From Isoetes taiwanensis (lineage: Eukaryota > Streptophyta > Lycopodiopsida > Isoetales > Isoetaceae): a stretch of DNA of 64,000 bases. Below are positions 1 through 12,701 of the stretch, one piece after another; the first letter of the stretch is position 1; every line of letters starts with the position of its first letter. The translations under genes and the position numbers were made by a program. Where the stretch lies: positions 5,537,945 to 5,601,944 of the forward strand of contig JAJEKV010000023.1 of assembly GCA_021234155.1 (NCBI GenBank), read 5' to 3'. The notes below the pieces were generated by a model. That model ran no database searches and had not been told where the DNA came from. It saw only the letters and a list, made by a program, of their open reading frames with translations.

Positions 1-325
1 ATACTTGATTACAGAAGACGTCGCCTCCTTGATTTTTTGGAACCAAGGTACAATGTCAATATCATGGCTTGCAACAAATTTATCTTTATTAGTTTTATAC
101 TGTTATGGCTCAGTGTCTGATTCCTTTTTATTTTTACATAGATGTATCAGGATTTCAGTAAAAACTACAGTCCTGGTAGAGTTTTTGATTTGAAATTCGG
201 GGTGTACTACAATGTGCCATTCTGTATATGTTTGCTTTAGGGGAGATGGAACGTGGTATCTAGACATTCGAGGCTAAGTTGACTTTCTAGGTAAGGCTGC
301 TACTGACATCTAGACTTTGTTGCAG

Positions 326-468
326 GCATATTGAAAGGATGTGGAAGATTGCTGGAATCCAGTACGATCATAACACAGTTATTATACAAGACTCTGCAGT
401 TATGATTCCCAACCCTGACTTGGATCCACCCTTGAAGACTGTTACGTGGAAAGGCAAGATCTTTGGAG
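326..468 (+). CDS. Exon-like coding block, unknown gene
   Basis: A 143-base stretch is bounded by a good 3' splice acceptor (TTTGTTGCAG, ending at 325) and a GT donor at 469. One frame is open across it and reads as a plausible protein segment, starting HIERMWKIAGIQYDH and ending PPLKTVTWKGKIFGG. I do not recognise the family. The flanking sequence looks intronic, T-rich before the acceptor and AT-rich after the donor. No start codon or continuous longer ORF supports a complete gene, so this is either an internal exon of a gene beginning outside the window or a decayed exon. Confidence 0.3.
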
Positions 469-1226
469 GTAGTATACATACGTACATACATATGTCATTA
501 TAAATTTGATAGAGTTTTAAGTTTTGTTTTTTCCTTTATAAGTTCATGGCTTTGGGGATTGATCCAGGACTTCGAAACAGTATGGTTGGGGACTGAATGA
601 GAATTTGTTAATATTAGTCTCAAGATATATATTTAACTAGTCTACTGTATCAATAGGTTTTTTTTGTGGGCAAAGACCGCCATCTCTATGGGAGATTCAT
701 TCTTGTGACAATCTATATTTTCTATAGCATTATTTTAATTTCTATGGTTTGCTGTAATGAGATTTTTGGCATTAGTCAACCAAGTACAACTGTATTTCGT
801 AGATCATTTGCAAACCAATTCCACGAAGTGCTTTGACTCTCAGATTGCCAGCCTAAATAGCTTGTTTATTAAAGTAAAAAAAGAAAAGTTCCTAAGGTGG
901 TTGGAAACTGTGGACATTAGGTTTTGATTCCTTGAATGATGGCATTTCAAAAGGTGGCAAGTTATTTATGAGCATTGCTGTTATTTTGCGCCTTTATATT
1001 TTGAAGTGAGGTCATCAAAGCATGTCCCTAACACTAAGGAGTTATGCGACTTAGTGTTCGACTTCTACAGTGGCCATTCCCTTCACCAAAATCTTTTATC
1101 TGGAGGATTTGTTAAACCCGGTAATTTATTTCATGGTTTTGCTCAAATTTCTGACGCTATTCTTTGAATGGCATAGTTTGAAGAATGATTTTTTTTGCTG
1201 ATGCCGTGTTTTTTTCTTTTCCACAG

Positions 1227-1310
1227 TTGAGCCTCTATGGCCTTCTAATAAGAATGCGATGGCATGTATACGTCCTATTGGCCCTGGTATATTTGCTGGT
1301 ATATTTGCTA
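1227..1310 (+). CDS. Possible second exon, unknown gene
   Basis: A pyrimidine-rich tract ending in CCACAG at 1226 is followed by an open stretch of about 27 codons that stops at a TAA. The encoded piece includes PSNKNAMACIRPIG and then the doubled GIFAGIFAR. It could be a terminal exon of the gene suggested at 326-468, but the frame relationship cannot be established because no intervening exon is recognised. The doubled residues come from a direct repeat of GGTATATTTGCT, which may be a small tandem slip. Confidence 0.2.
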
Positions 1311-2070
1311 GATAAAAGCGTTTCTCCTAATCTAAGCCCGATCTTGGGTGAATTTGTGCTTATGCGGATGGTTGATGCCGGTTTATGATGGGAAGACTTT
1401 GTGACGCATTAGAGTTATATGACGGTTCTAGGGCAATTGTGTTATAATATTAAGCAAGTTTATTCGGACTCTGCTTTGCTACTTTCTTCTTTCTTGGTCT
1501 GATTGTTTCCTAATTCTCACTTTCTCGTTAAGACTGTACACTGAACAGAACAGTTGCACACCCACAAAAATTTTGAAAGTGTATGTTGTAGTCTTTGACA
1601 ATTTTTTATTGTTGTTATAAATGAAATCTTTATAATACCCATTTATATTCATTTTATCCATTGTGGTGATTGCTTACTGTAGCCTGCCGAGAAGGAAAAT
1701 CAACATGAAGGATGTCAACTCGGATATCAATTGACTGCTATCAGCAAGAAGGCTTGTTCCATGAAGTAGCATGTGCTTATGCATTATTTCTGTGGAGACT
1801 GAATCGGCCTGCTGTATAGCAAGATAGCATCTGGATTACACGGCGAACATAATTCAATGGACTGTGACTGGAATTGGTGAGTTTTCTGCTTCTCTTGCCA
1901 TACAACTTGTGCATGAAACTGTTCAAAGAGAGATAACCCAGGTTAGAGAAGTGAATATCTGCGATCTTTGGTTGAAAAGCTAATTAATGGCAGCATATCT
2001 CCTTGTGCAAGCTAAGACCCTGCATGCGATGTTTACTCCATTGCTCTTGGTGGTTTGGTTGTTCTGTTTT
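1311..2070. other. Non-coding stretch, nothing identified
   Basis: AT-rich sequence without a credible ORF, RNA gene or repeat that I can name. It is probably intron or intergenic. Confidence 0.4.
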
Positions 2071-2071
2071 T

Positions 2072-2890
2072 AGTCATTGTTGTAGCCAATTTGTGATGAA
2101 GCATTTTGAAAAAACTACAATTGTTTCTTCTTGTGACGATTTGGCCAAATGAGAATGCAAAAGCTAAATTGCAGCTCAATTAGTTGTCGTTATAGAATGA
2201 TGTCGGCTCCAGACACTGCAAGATATGAAAAACTGTCTTTTTTGTTTGGGTGTAATTGTCTGAAGTACTAAGCATAATCAGTTTCGCCACCTTGTTATGC
2301 AAATTGATGGAAGCATTTTGATGACCAAACTGCCTTGAATATTAGTCAAACAGAATGCAAAACCTGTTTGCACCTGTCATCTGCCCCTTTTAGTCGTTTT
2401 TGTAATCAATTTGTAATGACGCATTCTTAAGAAACCACAATTGTTTCTTCTTATAACAATTTGGTCAAATGAGAATGCAAAAGCTAAATTGCAGCTCAAT
2501 TAGTTGTCATTAGAGACTGATGCCAGCACCAGACACTGCAAGATATGACATTTTTGTAACCGATGGAGGAATTGCCATTGTTGTAACCAATTTGTAATCA
2601 AGCATTCTTCAGAAAGCACAATTGTTTTTTCTTGTAACAATTTGGCCAAATGAGAATGCAAAAGCTAAATTGCAGCTCAATTAGTTGTCATTATAGAATT
2701 ATGCCAGCTCCAGACACTGCAAGATATGACAAACTGTCTGTTTCGTTTGGATGTAGTTGTCTGGAGGACTAAGCTTAATCAGTTTCATCACTTTGTTATG
2801 CAAATTGATGGAAGCATTCTGATGACCAAACTGCCTTGAATTTTTAGCAGCTCTAATGATGCCAACTCCAGACATTGCAGTATATGACCA
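2072..2890. repeat. Degenerate tandem array, about 270-bp unit
   Basis: Three diverged copies start near 2072, 2392 and 2575, with a short fourth fragment at 2855-2890. Each copy contains, in the same order, a TTGTAACCAATTTGTAAT-like start, CACAATTGTTTCTTCTTG, the well-conserved AAATGAGAATGCAAAAGC, and CCAGACACTGCAAGATATGA. The first and last copies also share a tail ending CCAAACTGCCTTGAAT, which the middle copy lacks. No ORF runs through the array. It looks like an old local duplication rather than a mobile element. Confidence 0.75.
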
Positions 2891-4103
2891 TTATTAGCCC
2901 TCTGCATGTATTTTACTGTTTCCTTTAATGTGCTCTCGTCCATTTATTACAGACAGAACAAGTGCATAGTAGGTAGCCAGTCTCTGATTTGGTTGCATGC
3001 TTTTGTTATTGAAATCCAACTTTGAATACAGGAAAACTTCAAGAGATGGATATTGAATATTTGGAGGCTTCCTTTTACTGGACGTTCAAGATCTTTCACC
3101 ATCGGAGTCAAATGTGAAGGAATAATATCAGCCTGGGTATTCGAGTGGGATACCTCTGAAAAATACTGGGTTATTGAAGCCCCTAGCCTGTTTTGGATAG
3201 GCCCATAATTAAATATCCTTTGTAATACACGTGCGTCTTACAAGCGGTCAGCCTCATGGAAGGAGGGTTCAAAGCAATGCATGCATTTGGATTTAGCATC
3301 TTGAATGTGATCATAGTGGTACACGTTTCAATGGTGGTAGTAGTGTTGATGTTCTTTGTGTATGCAGCTTGAGTTTGAACCTCGAAGTGATTTTCCCGGG
3401 TCGGGTCCCCCACATTGTTAGTAGTAGTATAGATCTCTTATTTTTATTGCAAGTCACACGTCTGAACAATGATGAATGGAGACCAACAATGTTTTCACAT
3501 GTGATTGAGACAAAGGATGTAGATGCTATTCAATCAAAGTTTACCAAATCAGACCATCATAACAAGCTAAGTTCAGAATTTACATCATGCCTTAAAGGAT
3601 ATGCCCGCAGAAACCTGCCAACAAATTAAATAGCATGAATACGTGATATTTTTCAGTTTTACATGATAGGAATGACACAAGAAATGGTATGCAGACAATA
3701 TTAAATAGCATGAATATGCATTAATTTCATGTAAGAACAACATAATAAGTAATTATAAAAACTTCGTGGCATGAATATGGATTAATTTCATGTAAGAACA
3801 ACATAAGAAATTGGCATTGAGAAGATAGGGTCAAAATAGCATTTATTAAAAGTAGAGGAACTTTTATGCTTATCCATACCCTAGCTTGCTTTTAAGCAGT
3901 TATACGTTGCTCCTCCTTGTGGGATCACACTTCATCTTTTTCTATGAACTATTGTGACTATTGCGACAAATTCTCAAAGATGCTCCTTGAGGGATCACAC
4001 TTCATCCTTGCGACAAATTCTCAAAGATAGTCTGCAAGACGCATATGATTAAAATAGGTCAATGAGACTCATAACATACGGGACACCTCAAAAGTAAGTA
4101 ACA
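2891..4103. other. Non-coding stretch with short local duplications
   Basis: No convincing gene. At about 3630-3820 an AT-rich unit containing GCATGAATATG and ATTAATTTCATGTAAGAAC is repeated. At about 3910-4030 a unit with GGGATCACACTTCATC and GCGACAAATTCTCAAAGAT is repeated. A short exon-like run after a GCAG near 3367 is not supported elsewhere. Confidence 0.4.
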
Positions 4104-4205
<102 letters not shown>

Positions 4206-5153
4206 ATAATTATTCAACACCAAAATAGTGGAGGTGGTAAACTCTACAGTTATAATATCAATTTGGATAACAATGGTTTAAAAATCACAGTCTACATAAT
4301 GCTTAGAATAGCATTTAATATAGTCATTGTCTCCAGAAGCATAAATATACACTTTGAGCGTAAATGAATGACAGTTCTTAAAATATACTATTTAGCATGC
4401 ACGATCACAAGAACAATTGTTTCAACATCAGCACCGGAACAGCATAGGGCAAAAACATTTGTTAGTAAAGTAAGGAAAATAAAATTGCGGTTGCATCATG
4501 AATGTATGCATCAAGCATGAGCATAAACCATATGGCATCCACGGGATTAACAATTATTATGGCAGTATATGGATAATACCATGGTATTTATAAGTATACA
4601 TCTGCAAAAAAACTAGTTGTCTAGCTTGAGGCAAAACTTATACTCGGCATGGCAACATTCTTAGGAAATGACATCAAGGGTCTAGCAAAATCTTTTGCAA
4701 CATTACAACTATATGGGAAATAAAAAAATGATCTAGCAAAAAAAAGCGTTTTGAATTAAAACCATTGCAACTATTGTTTAAAATTACTCATGCACTATTC
4801 AATAAGTATTGTGAAGTTTTTCTTCGAAATATACATCATTGTTTAGCTAGGGTGATATTCTTCAGGAATTGGAAGGTGGCAGCTTTATTTGTAATTCAAC
4901 AATGACGAATACCGGAGGATAGTCGTTCATGGCAGCCACAAATAAGAATTGTATGTTTTTGTCTATTTCCATAGTGAATCCTTTGCAGATAGGAGCTATA
5001 ATTGACAATGTTTTCGCTACAATGCCTAAACTTTTTTCTGGCAGATCGATTCTGTGAGTTTGTGTGAACTTGATTTTGTAATACTAAATTGGAATTCTCA
5101 GAACTTGATGTGTGATCTGAACTTGATCTGTATTGGAGAATATCTGTGAATTG

Positions 5154-5381
5154 AATTTTGAACCTGACAGTTTTGTGAACATTGTAATTTTCAATGTGAA
5201 CATTGTAGATGAGACATGTAAATTTTGTACTTTTTATCTGATTAATAAATTTTGAACCTGACAGTTTTGTGAACATTGTAATTTTCAATGTGAACATTGT
5301 AGATGAGACATGTAAATTTTGTACTTTTTATCTGATTAATAAATTTTGGCTTTCGTCTTTAAAAAAAAAAAAAAAAAAAAA
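5154..5381 (+). repeat. 94-bp tandem duplication ending in poly(A)
   Basis: The 94-base unit at 5154-5247 is repeated without visible change at 5248-5341. A further TCTTT-type spacer follows, then 21 A residues at 5361-5381. AATAAA-like sequence (ATTAATAAATTTTG) lies just upstream of the A-run, so the segment resembles the 3' end of a retroposed transcript on the plus strand. No coding region is recognisable upstream. Confidence 0.7.
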
Positions 5382-6600
5382 CCCCCAAATCTGTTTCCAG
5401 ACTTCCATCCTTGATAATTCCTACTGGTAATACCAAGTCTGCCCTTAGCAGCCTTAGGAATATTACAGGTCATTATTCCTAAGCCAGGATAAGGTTATAT
5501 CTAAAACTTAATCATGAAAACTGAGAAATTAAACTATAATAGTAATAAATTTTTATTCCTTATCCACCACATTATAGCCAAGTCAAAAAATCTCTCAAAT
5601 CATAAACATAAATACTAAGCCACAAATGTACTTTCAGGCCAACATAACAGATTGCATGCTGGTGATAATATTTACATGAACATTACTTTAAGCAGTATTA
5701 TCTTCATATCGGACCAATCTTACTTGAAGTTCTTGCAGAAGATGTCATAAGCTAAGAAACATCAAAGCATGGAGCAAGAAACCTGGTTACCTGCAGTTAA
5801 ACAACCAAATATTAGCCAATGAGGGTAATAATGGAAGAACTAGCAGGTAAGCAATAGGTCTCTTGGGTATTCCCCTTCACCGTGTCTTTAATGGTAAGTT
5901 TTTGCATGCAAAACCTGGAGCACAACTCATGAAAGTACTATTATAGTTTAAGTCTCTCACAGATCTATTCAAAAAGTGGTCTGATCTGCTTAACTAATTC
6001 TGAAAAAAATGCCACACAAACTCCCTTACCTTGGAGTTACCTAAGGTCAAGCAATTGCACCCATAGTAAGTATTAATATGTATCCATACAGCATAGTTTT
6101 TGGAAGTTTAATTTATGCTTCCAACTTTATTCCTCAGTTTTTTATAAAAAACCTTTGGTCTGATCAAAGGATCTAACATTTTTTATCCAACAAACTATCT
6201 AAACTACAATATGGTGCATGTACTTCATACCAATATCAACCAGGTAGCAGATCTGAACACATGCTCCACAACCATTAAATTATAACATACATATTAACCA
6301 CATGCCTATAATTCTACAAATCTGCTCTCAACCTATTAAGTGCAGTATAGGCCATTATATGTAGCACGAGCTATTCTATGCTACTGTGTAATCCTTAAGC
6401 ATTGCGACCCCTTATCATTAGGAACCTGATCATACCAGTAACCTCAGTTAACTAGTAGTAATAAACATAGTGCTTATACATTCATAAACCTATTCTTACA
6501 AACAATCTCAGCATGAAAGCTAATCATAGATCCATAAATATCTGATCCATCTCACACTTAAACTATCTTCACCTTATTAATTTCAAAAGAATCTGCTAAA
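5382..6600. other. Non-coding AT-rich stretch
   Basis: No ORF, RNA gene or repeat that I can support. Confidence 0.4.
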
Positions 6601-6615
6601 TATAACTACAGAATT

Positions 6616-6954
6616 CTAGAATTTAGCATGGATAGCATTAATCTGAGTACAGTTCGCTCCAAGGGGAAATCCCATGTGTTGAATTGCAGCAGTCTTGCAT
6701 CCAGATGTATCCTTGTTGCTGGTGATCTTATTGGCATGCATTTCCTCCTTTCCTTTATTCTTGGGGACCTGCTCCACTGCCTCAACATTCTTCATATTCC
6801 CATCACATTCAGGGATATCTATAGCAATCTTTGGATTTGAAGCACTTGCTGCCTTGCGAAATTCCCAGATCTTTTTTCTCTTTGGGGCAAGAGTAGCTTC
6901 CAGCTCTAGCTTTCTTCTAGTAGACATGTTAAGATCACCCTTCTTTCTGCCCAT
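6616..6954 (-). CDS. Hypothetical 112-residue ORF
   Basis: An open frame of 112 codons starts at an ATG at 6954. The N-terminal half is strongly basic (MGRKKGDLNMSTRRKLELE, then APKRKKIWEFRKA) and could hold a nuclear-localisation-like patch; the rest is polar with no domain I recognise. A plausible upstream region and codon structure are lacking. It may be a first exon, a gene fragment or chance. The overlapping ORFs on both strands are ignored. Confidence 0.25.
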   Translation of the reverse strand: MGRKKGDLNMSTRRKLELEATLAPKRKKIWEFRKAASASNPKIAIDIPECDGNMKNVEAVEQVPKNKGKEEMHANKITSNKDTSGCKTAAIQHMGFPLGANCTQINAIHAKF

Positions 6955-7383
6955 GCTCAGGGGCAGAAGTCGGGCTTCATAATGTGGAGGACAGAACCGG
7001 CATCAAACTCAAGCTGTAATGCCTCTATTTAACCTAGATCATGGTCCTTAGCAAAGCCTGTGTACACTGGACGTGTCCTTAAGTTAGCCCTGTATTTGTC
7101 TGTAATAACAGAAATTGCACGAGCTTCCATCATTATCTGGAAGGTGCTGATGCCAGGCATTCTCCTATCTCAATCCTTCACGCTATTAGCTGTATCCGGA
7201 GCCCTAAAGCATTTTTTTCGTTGGAACCCTAACAAACATTTGCGTACATCATATAAAATACATACCATGTCATTTATTTACAACTGTGCCATAGTTTTAT
7301 ACTTAACTAGGTCATCTTATTGCCATAACCATAGGGTCATATGCCTAGCAACTTATATTCTACCCTGCATAACAGCTTATACC

Positions 7384-7472
<89 letters not shown>
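7384..7472. repeat. (AAT)n microsatellite
   Basis: About 29 perfect AAT units. Read on the plus strand it would encode a poly-Asn tract inside a spurious ORF. Confidence 0.97.
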
Positions 7473-7476
<4 letters not shown>

Positions 7477-8561
7477 CCCCTTTTAAGCCTGATTTACCCT
7501 TTAAACCCTTTTAAGTCTAGATTTAGCTGTACAACTTCAAAACAGTAGAAAAATTTCTGGGTGAAACTACAGATTTTCTTAGGTATTTTTGGAGGAATCT
7601 AGACCCTGTTTTGGAGTTTGCCAGGGTAGGTTCCGAATAGTCGAAAAGGCATGTTGAGACTAAAAAATTTATGGAACCAAGATCCCCACAGCGGCGCTAA
7701 GAGAGCATCGCCTAAAATATCAAAGGCATAAACACCTAAAAATTACCTAAAAAGGAATTTAGGCTATAATCTAAAATAATTTCAAGGTAGCGAAGTTTAT
7801 GACTAGGTGAATAAGGTAAAGTATTTGCAGCAACAAGACTGGCAAAAAGACCATCGTCACAGAAAGAATGTCATAGTCAGAATATGCTTTAGAATATGCT
7901 TCAGAACAGAAGAATATGGAAAGCTAAATTCCTTGGAGTCTTTTTCTTTGCAAGATTAATTCCCTAAGCTTGAATAATGCAAAACCACTCCGGACGATCC
8001 TTGATAGCAGAAAGAAAATGTAAAAGCAGTTATAAACGGTGAGACAAATCCAAGGGAAGAAGCTTTTGCTGTAGAAAAGATATGCCAACGAGTAGCCTTT
8101 GCTCCTATATGCCCTGCTACTACCAACGAGTAATCTTTTCTCTTGCAACCTTGCTACCCTTAGAGATAGCATGCAAAACAATAGGAAAAAGATCCGGCAA
8201 GTAAAGACCACATGCCAAGGATCTTCAAAGTAAGGGAAGGGATGGGGTTATAGCGGTAAAAAGAGTTTTCTGCCCATTTTAAAATAGAGAAGAATAAAAT
8301 CTCGTTAGCGGGGTTACAGGGGTGCCGCTAGACTCTTGTAACCCAGGTCACCGAGCCATAGCTCCATTCCGGCCAATCCATCTCCACAAATCCAAGAGGT
8401 TTGCAATGGCGGTAGCAAGCAGCACTGCGATTTTGCAGCTTGCTTCTTCCTTCGCCATGTTGCCACACACTTGCCCGAGATTTAGATATGGCCACCAAGG
8501 AAGTCCGCTTTCTTGCTCGAAGAAATGGCTATAACGTTCCATGTATTGACCCAAAGATGTG
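7473..8561. other. Non-coding stretch, nothing identified
   Basis: Short ORFs on both strands (for example 7924-8211 and 8348-8653) show no recognisable motif and no splice context. I see nothing supportable here. Confidence 0.35.
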
Positions 8562-8992
8562 TAGGGGAAGGTGCCCATAAAGCGCCCATTTAGGGCTAAA
8601 AACTTTATTATGATGGGTTTAATATTTTTAAAATGCCTATTTTGATAAAACATAATGAAATCTCAAAATTTAGCTTTCAAATGATACTAAACACGAGTCG
8701 TTTTGATAAATTGGAAGCTCGCTATGAACACTTTAAGTTCTATCGTCATTCTAACCCATTAGACCACCACATGCCCTTCAATGGACCACTAGAGCCCTTC
8801 AATGGACCACCAAATGCTCACAGTGGACCTTCATTAGCCCATAGTGCCCATTAATAGGCCATTCATCTAGTTCAATTCCAATTAATTCTTAAGGTGGGCT
8901 ATTAAAGGGAAAATGTGGGCTATAGTGGGCAATTAAGGGGCAAAAAGTGGGCCATTGAAGGGGAGTAGGTGGAAGAAGGGCACCCTCCCCTA
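8562..8992. mobile_element. pogo/Tc1-type MITE with TA target duplication
   Basis: The element begins GGGGAAGGTGCCC after TA at 8562-8563 and ends GGGCACCCTCCCC before TA at 8991-8992. This gives 13-bp terminal inverted repeats with one mismatch. The ends match those of the larger pogo-like transposon at 27663-30862 (AGGGAGGGTGCCC), so it is probably a non-autonomous relative. Internally CCCTTCAATGG and CCATTGAAGGG form a second inverted pair, and GTGGGC/GCCCA motifs recur near both ends. It has no coding capacity. Confidence 0.7.
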
Positions 8993-9535
8993 CCAAATTT
9001 TTGACCCAAAAGTATATACCAAATTTCAAATGTTAAATGCAAGGGGAAAAAAAAAGCATCTCCACGTTTTGATTGGATTCCTAACCAAGTATTCAGTATG
9101 GTCAAGGGGTAGGCTTAAGTATGGCCAAGGGGCAGGCTGTAATAAGGCCGTTTGGACAAGCTGAAAGTTGGACAATCGTCTTAAGCCATAGTTGAATTAA
9201 CTTTCCATAGTTGAATTAACTTTTAATATCCAGTAGGAACGACAAATATTGTCAAATCAGTGATTGATGCTAAGCAAAAATTGTAGCATGAATATTGCTA
9301 GGGATGTGCAACATAGAGCATAAAAATTGTTTGAGATCTAATTAAAATATATTGAACATAACCTATAAGAAGGATATCTAGGAAAATAGTAAGGCGTATC
9401 CATTATGTGGTCCGTGTATAGAGCGTGTAACCTATATGAGGTCATCATTGCCATGGTCTCTTTGTCCCCTGTGATATATATTTAAATGCACCCAATTTTA
9501 AATATAAATTCTTTTCAGACTAGCACTTTGCAAAT

Positions 9536-10420
9536 GTTGCGTCGTTGACTTCGTGAAGGCTTTTGACACAGTGCCTCGGGAAAAGCTGTGGGCAAGATTG
9601 CACCAACTTGGGACCCTAGTGTGCAAAATGCAGTATACAGGCTATATGAGAGATACTCGGCCAAATGCAGCCGATGGGACAACCATTCACCAGCAGTATC
9701 GGGGCCTGCCAGGGATGCCCTCTCTCTCCAACACTGTTTTGCCTCTACATTGACCAGTTGGAAACCTGGCTCGCTAACAGTGGGGATGTCAGAACCCAAC
9801 TTTTGCATTAGGTCATCAAGCAGCTCATATACATGGATGATGTCGACCTTCTGGCCCACACTTCGGAGGATATGCAGTCTCATCTAGATGCCCTGGACGC
9901 ATTTTGCCAGGCCACAGATATGCGCATCAATCTGGCCAAGACTAAGGTGGTCCTCATCTCATCCTCACGCCACCCAAGGCCCCCTTCATTCACCTAATGG
10001 GGGCAAATGGTGGAGGTGACGTCCACCTACATGTATTTGGGAATGAAGTTTTCTTTCACTCTGTATTGGGACATATTCATCCGATTGCAGGTGACGGCAG
10101 GCTGGAAAGCACTTTATGCAATGTAGAACAACAACCACAGGGCATAAGTCTATGATGGCCATTAGTCACATCTATTCAGGGTACTGGTGAAGCCCGTTCT
10201 TCTGTATGAGGCCAAGGTCTGGGGCCCGATGGTGTCCCTTGTGACTTGAAATGACTTAGAACAGGTGCAAAATGCCTTCTTAGCACGGGCACTCGGAGTA
10301 AAATTGCAATACTCAGAGCAAGCAGAGAGTTGTCTAACATACTCAGGGCACATAGGAGGATTTTCTATGCACCTCAGAGAAAGAAAGAGGTATCAGGAGT
10401 GCTCGTTCATATACTTTTGT
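9536..10420 (+). pseudogene. 5'-truncated LINE reverse transcriptase remnant
   Basis: Conceptual translation in shifting frames gives reverse-transcriptase landmarks of a non-LTR retrotransposon. These are DFVKAFDTVPRE (RT motif A region), then GLPGMPSLS, a YMDDVDLLAH catalytic box near 9830, NLAKTKVV, and the post-RT segments VTAGWKALYAM and NDLEQVQNAFLARALGVK. The order and wording closely match the longer LINE at 24464-27335 (YADD box, same VTAGWKALYAM segment), so both belong to one family. The endonuclease domain and most of the N-terminal RT are missing, and stops and frameshifts interrupt the remainder. It is inactive. Confidence 0.85.
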
Positions 10421-12468
10421 GTTGGAATTTGGTAAAGGTGGGAACAACACCTTTTTTAATGAATAATATTTTGGTGCTCTTATTTTCTAGCTATGTACGA
10501 CTATGTTTTAATGGAACTGACCAATGTACTTTATTCTTTTGAATGTTAAAGTGGGGCTGCACCAGCAGATATGTTAGAATTGTATACCATGGATGCAGAT
10601 GTGTTATTGCTTCTAATCTGTCTGTATTAGTTTGGTCCTTTGCTTTTCAAATATCATACTATTGCTAGAAAGCCCATAAAGCACGTTTGAATTTTGTTTT
10701 AAGCATAAAACACATATGAACATGCATACTTTGCCTTCCTGGTAGTTAGAAATCATGGACGATTTTTCGCACGATGGCAATATCTACATTTATGGGAACA
10801 GTTAATGGCCTTACTGCCTTCCTATCAAGAACTTTCTTCCTTCTGTTTGCAATCAGGAATTTTTTATTGCCATTGCACAGGTAAATTTCAAATGCATATG
10901 CCATGGATTCTGGTCTAGAATGAATATACTTGTCGAGGTCATACGTACTATAGGGTCATGTCAATTGCATGACACTCCAATGCAGAGTCGTATTAAAAGT
11001 GCTTAGTACATGTCCCATTGTCACCTCTTGTGGGAGCTTTGCAGGTTTCAATAGGAACTTGGATTTTTTCGGATCTTTAATGCATATCAAAGAATGGATA
11101 TGCTTGAAGAGGCTTTCGATTTCTAGAGAGTTGTGGAAGGAAACTTGGAGCTGAATCCTTCGCTGAACTGGCATGTTGGCTAAGTGCATCAGGCTTAATG
11201 GAGGCGGCTGAAGGAATTTTAAAGAAAATGGTTTATAGGGGATTTAAGGTACCATTCAGGATGTACAATAACATATACAAGTTCTTGAATAGATGTATTA
11301 ACTTCTATTTTCTGATAGCCTCATGAAAACGACATTGTTCAGCAGATCTTTTAGCCTCTTCCACTGAGAGAAATGATGGTGATTATTTTGCGAGTTCTAT
11401 GTTTTGATCCCAACAGGGATGAAACCTCTCAATGGAATGTGGATAAAATGTATTTGTATGTTCAAGCAGTTCCTTTATTTGATGAATAGTAAACAACCTT
11501 TGATTTGAATTGCTTTGAGTTTTCTTTCATCAGATTTGAAAGCCTTGTTGCTGCGACAATATTTAATTTAATACAATTTGATAAGTTGTAATGATTTGCA
11601 GTATGAACAATTTACGACTGTAATTCCATTATGTATTTTTTATGCCTATTGTTTAGTTGCGTCCAAGCTTGATATAGAACGAGTCCTTCAATGACATAAT
11701 ATAAACATAATGTAGTTGGTAGAACCTATTAGACTATACTAGAGCACAGGCTTCCCAGTATTAAGAAAAAAAAAAAAAAAAAAAAAAAACTCAGCTTTGA
11801 CATGTTATAGATTTTGTGCTATATTTAATAGTTTACATGTTATTCATGAACTTGCCAATGATTTTATTTTTATTTATTTATTTATTTTTTCCAAACCAAA
11901 AAACAACACCTCCCATAACATGTCAAAACAAGTACAAAAAGTCATCTGATCTATATATTTATAGTCATGCCTAAATTTCGTGATATTGTCCTCCATTCAT
12001 CAATAACCATCACTAGCTACATCGTTGTTGAGTTCTAGATCTATAAAGGTGTAATCAACGCACTTTTGAACCTTTTAATGTGTTCATCGTTATACCCTAG
12101 TTACACTATATTAAAAGTTGATAAAGTAAATTTCTATATAGAGTTAACTAGAATGCATTATTTACTATTCTTGTGAGACTTATAGATGGGGTTTATTGGA
12201 CCCCTTTAATCTATAGTTTTGTTTTGAATTGTATAATAATTTCTTTAGTCAATAATCCCATCGATCTGAGCCATCGGATCGGCATTCTCGAATGGGCAAG
12301 CATGCATCTCTTGTATGCATGCATTGCATGCATTTTCTGTGGCTCAGGTTCATTTGGGATCGCTATTTCTTGCAGCTTCTGCATCGACTCCTCATCGGCG
12401 TTTTCTCCTCTCTCAGCAGTTCCCTTGACTCCCACCCACCCTCCCTTAATGTGTATATTATTGTAAAT
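10421..12468. other. Non-coding stretch with an A-tract
   Basis: No gene is recognisable. A run of 24 A residues occupies 11766-11789 and TTTA-rich sequence lies at 11870-11890. Near 12300-12340 the tetramer GCAT recurs in ATGCATGCATTGCATGC-like arrangements that can fold on themselves. Confidence 0.4.
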
Positions 12469-12565
12469 GTTGTTTTTTATTGCGTGGCACGCATGACCAG
12501 CCCCTCGTTTTTTCGAGGTTGTTTTTTGTCACGTGGCACGTGTGACTAGCCCCTCGCTTTTCGAG
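12469..12565. repeat. 49-bp tandem pair, each with a hairpin
   Basis: Two units (12469-12517 and 12518-12565) each run GTTGTTTTTT, then GTGGCACG, then CAGCCCCTCG or TAGCCCCTCG, and finish with a small hairpin. The hairpin is CCTCG-TTTTTT-CGAGG in the first unit and CCTCG-CTTTT-CGAGG in the second, so the stem is kept while the loop differs. The stem sequence is the same as the outer stem of the nested hairpin at 12729-12752. Confidence 0.75.
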
Positions 12566-12701
12566 GTTGTTATTTTCTTATATTTGCGTTCTAGTTTGTT
12601 GATGTGCAGGTACAGGGGGATGCACGACTCCGTCTTCTTCAGGCTTTGGGGGTTTCTTTGTGGGAGCATTTTTTTGCAGCCTTACGTTGTGTCCAAGCCC
12701 C

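Noticed and set aside
4896-5297. 133-codon minus-strand ORF
   Set aside because: It reads through the 94-bp tandem duplication in antisense and repeats its own residues; no protein motif.
7060-7548. 162-codon ORF with a poly-Asn tract
   Set aside because: The Asn run is the AAT microsatellite; flanking residues have no domain and no splice or codon support.
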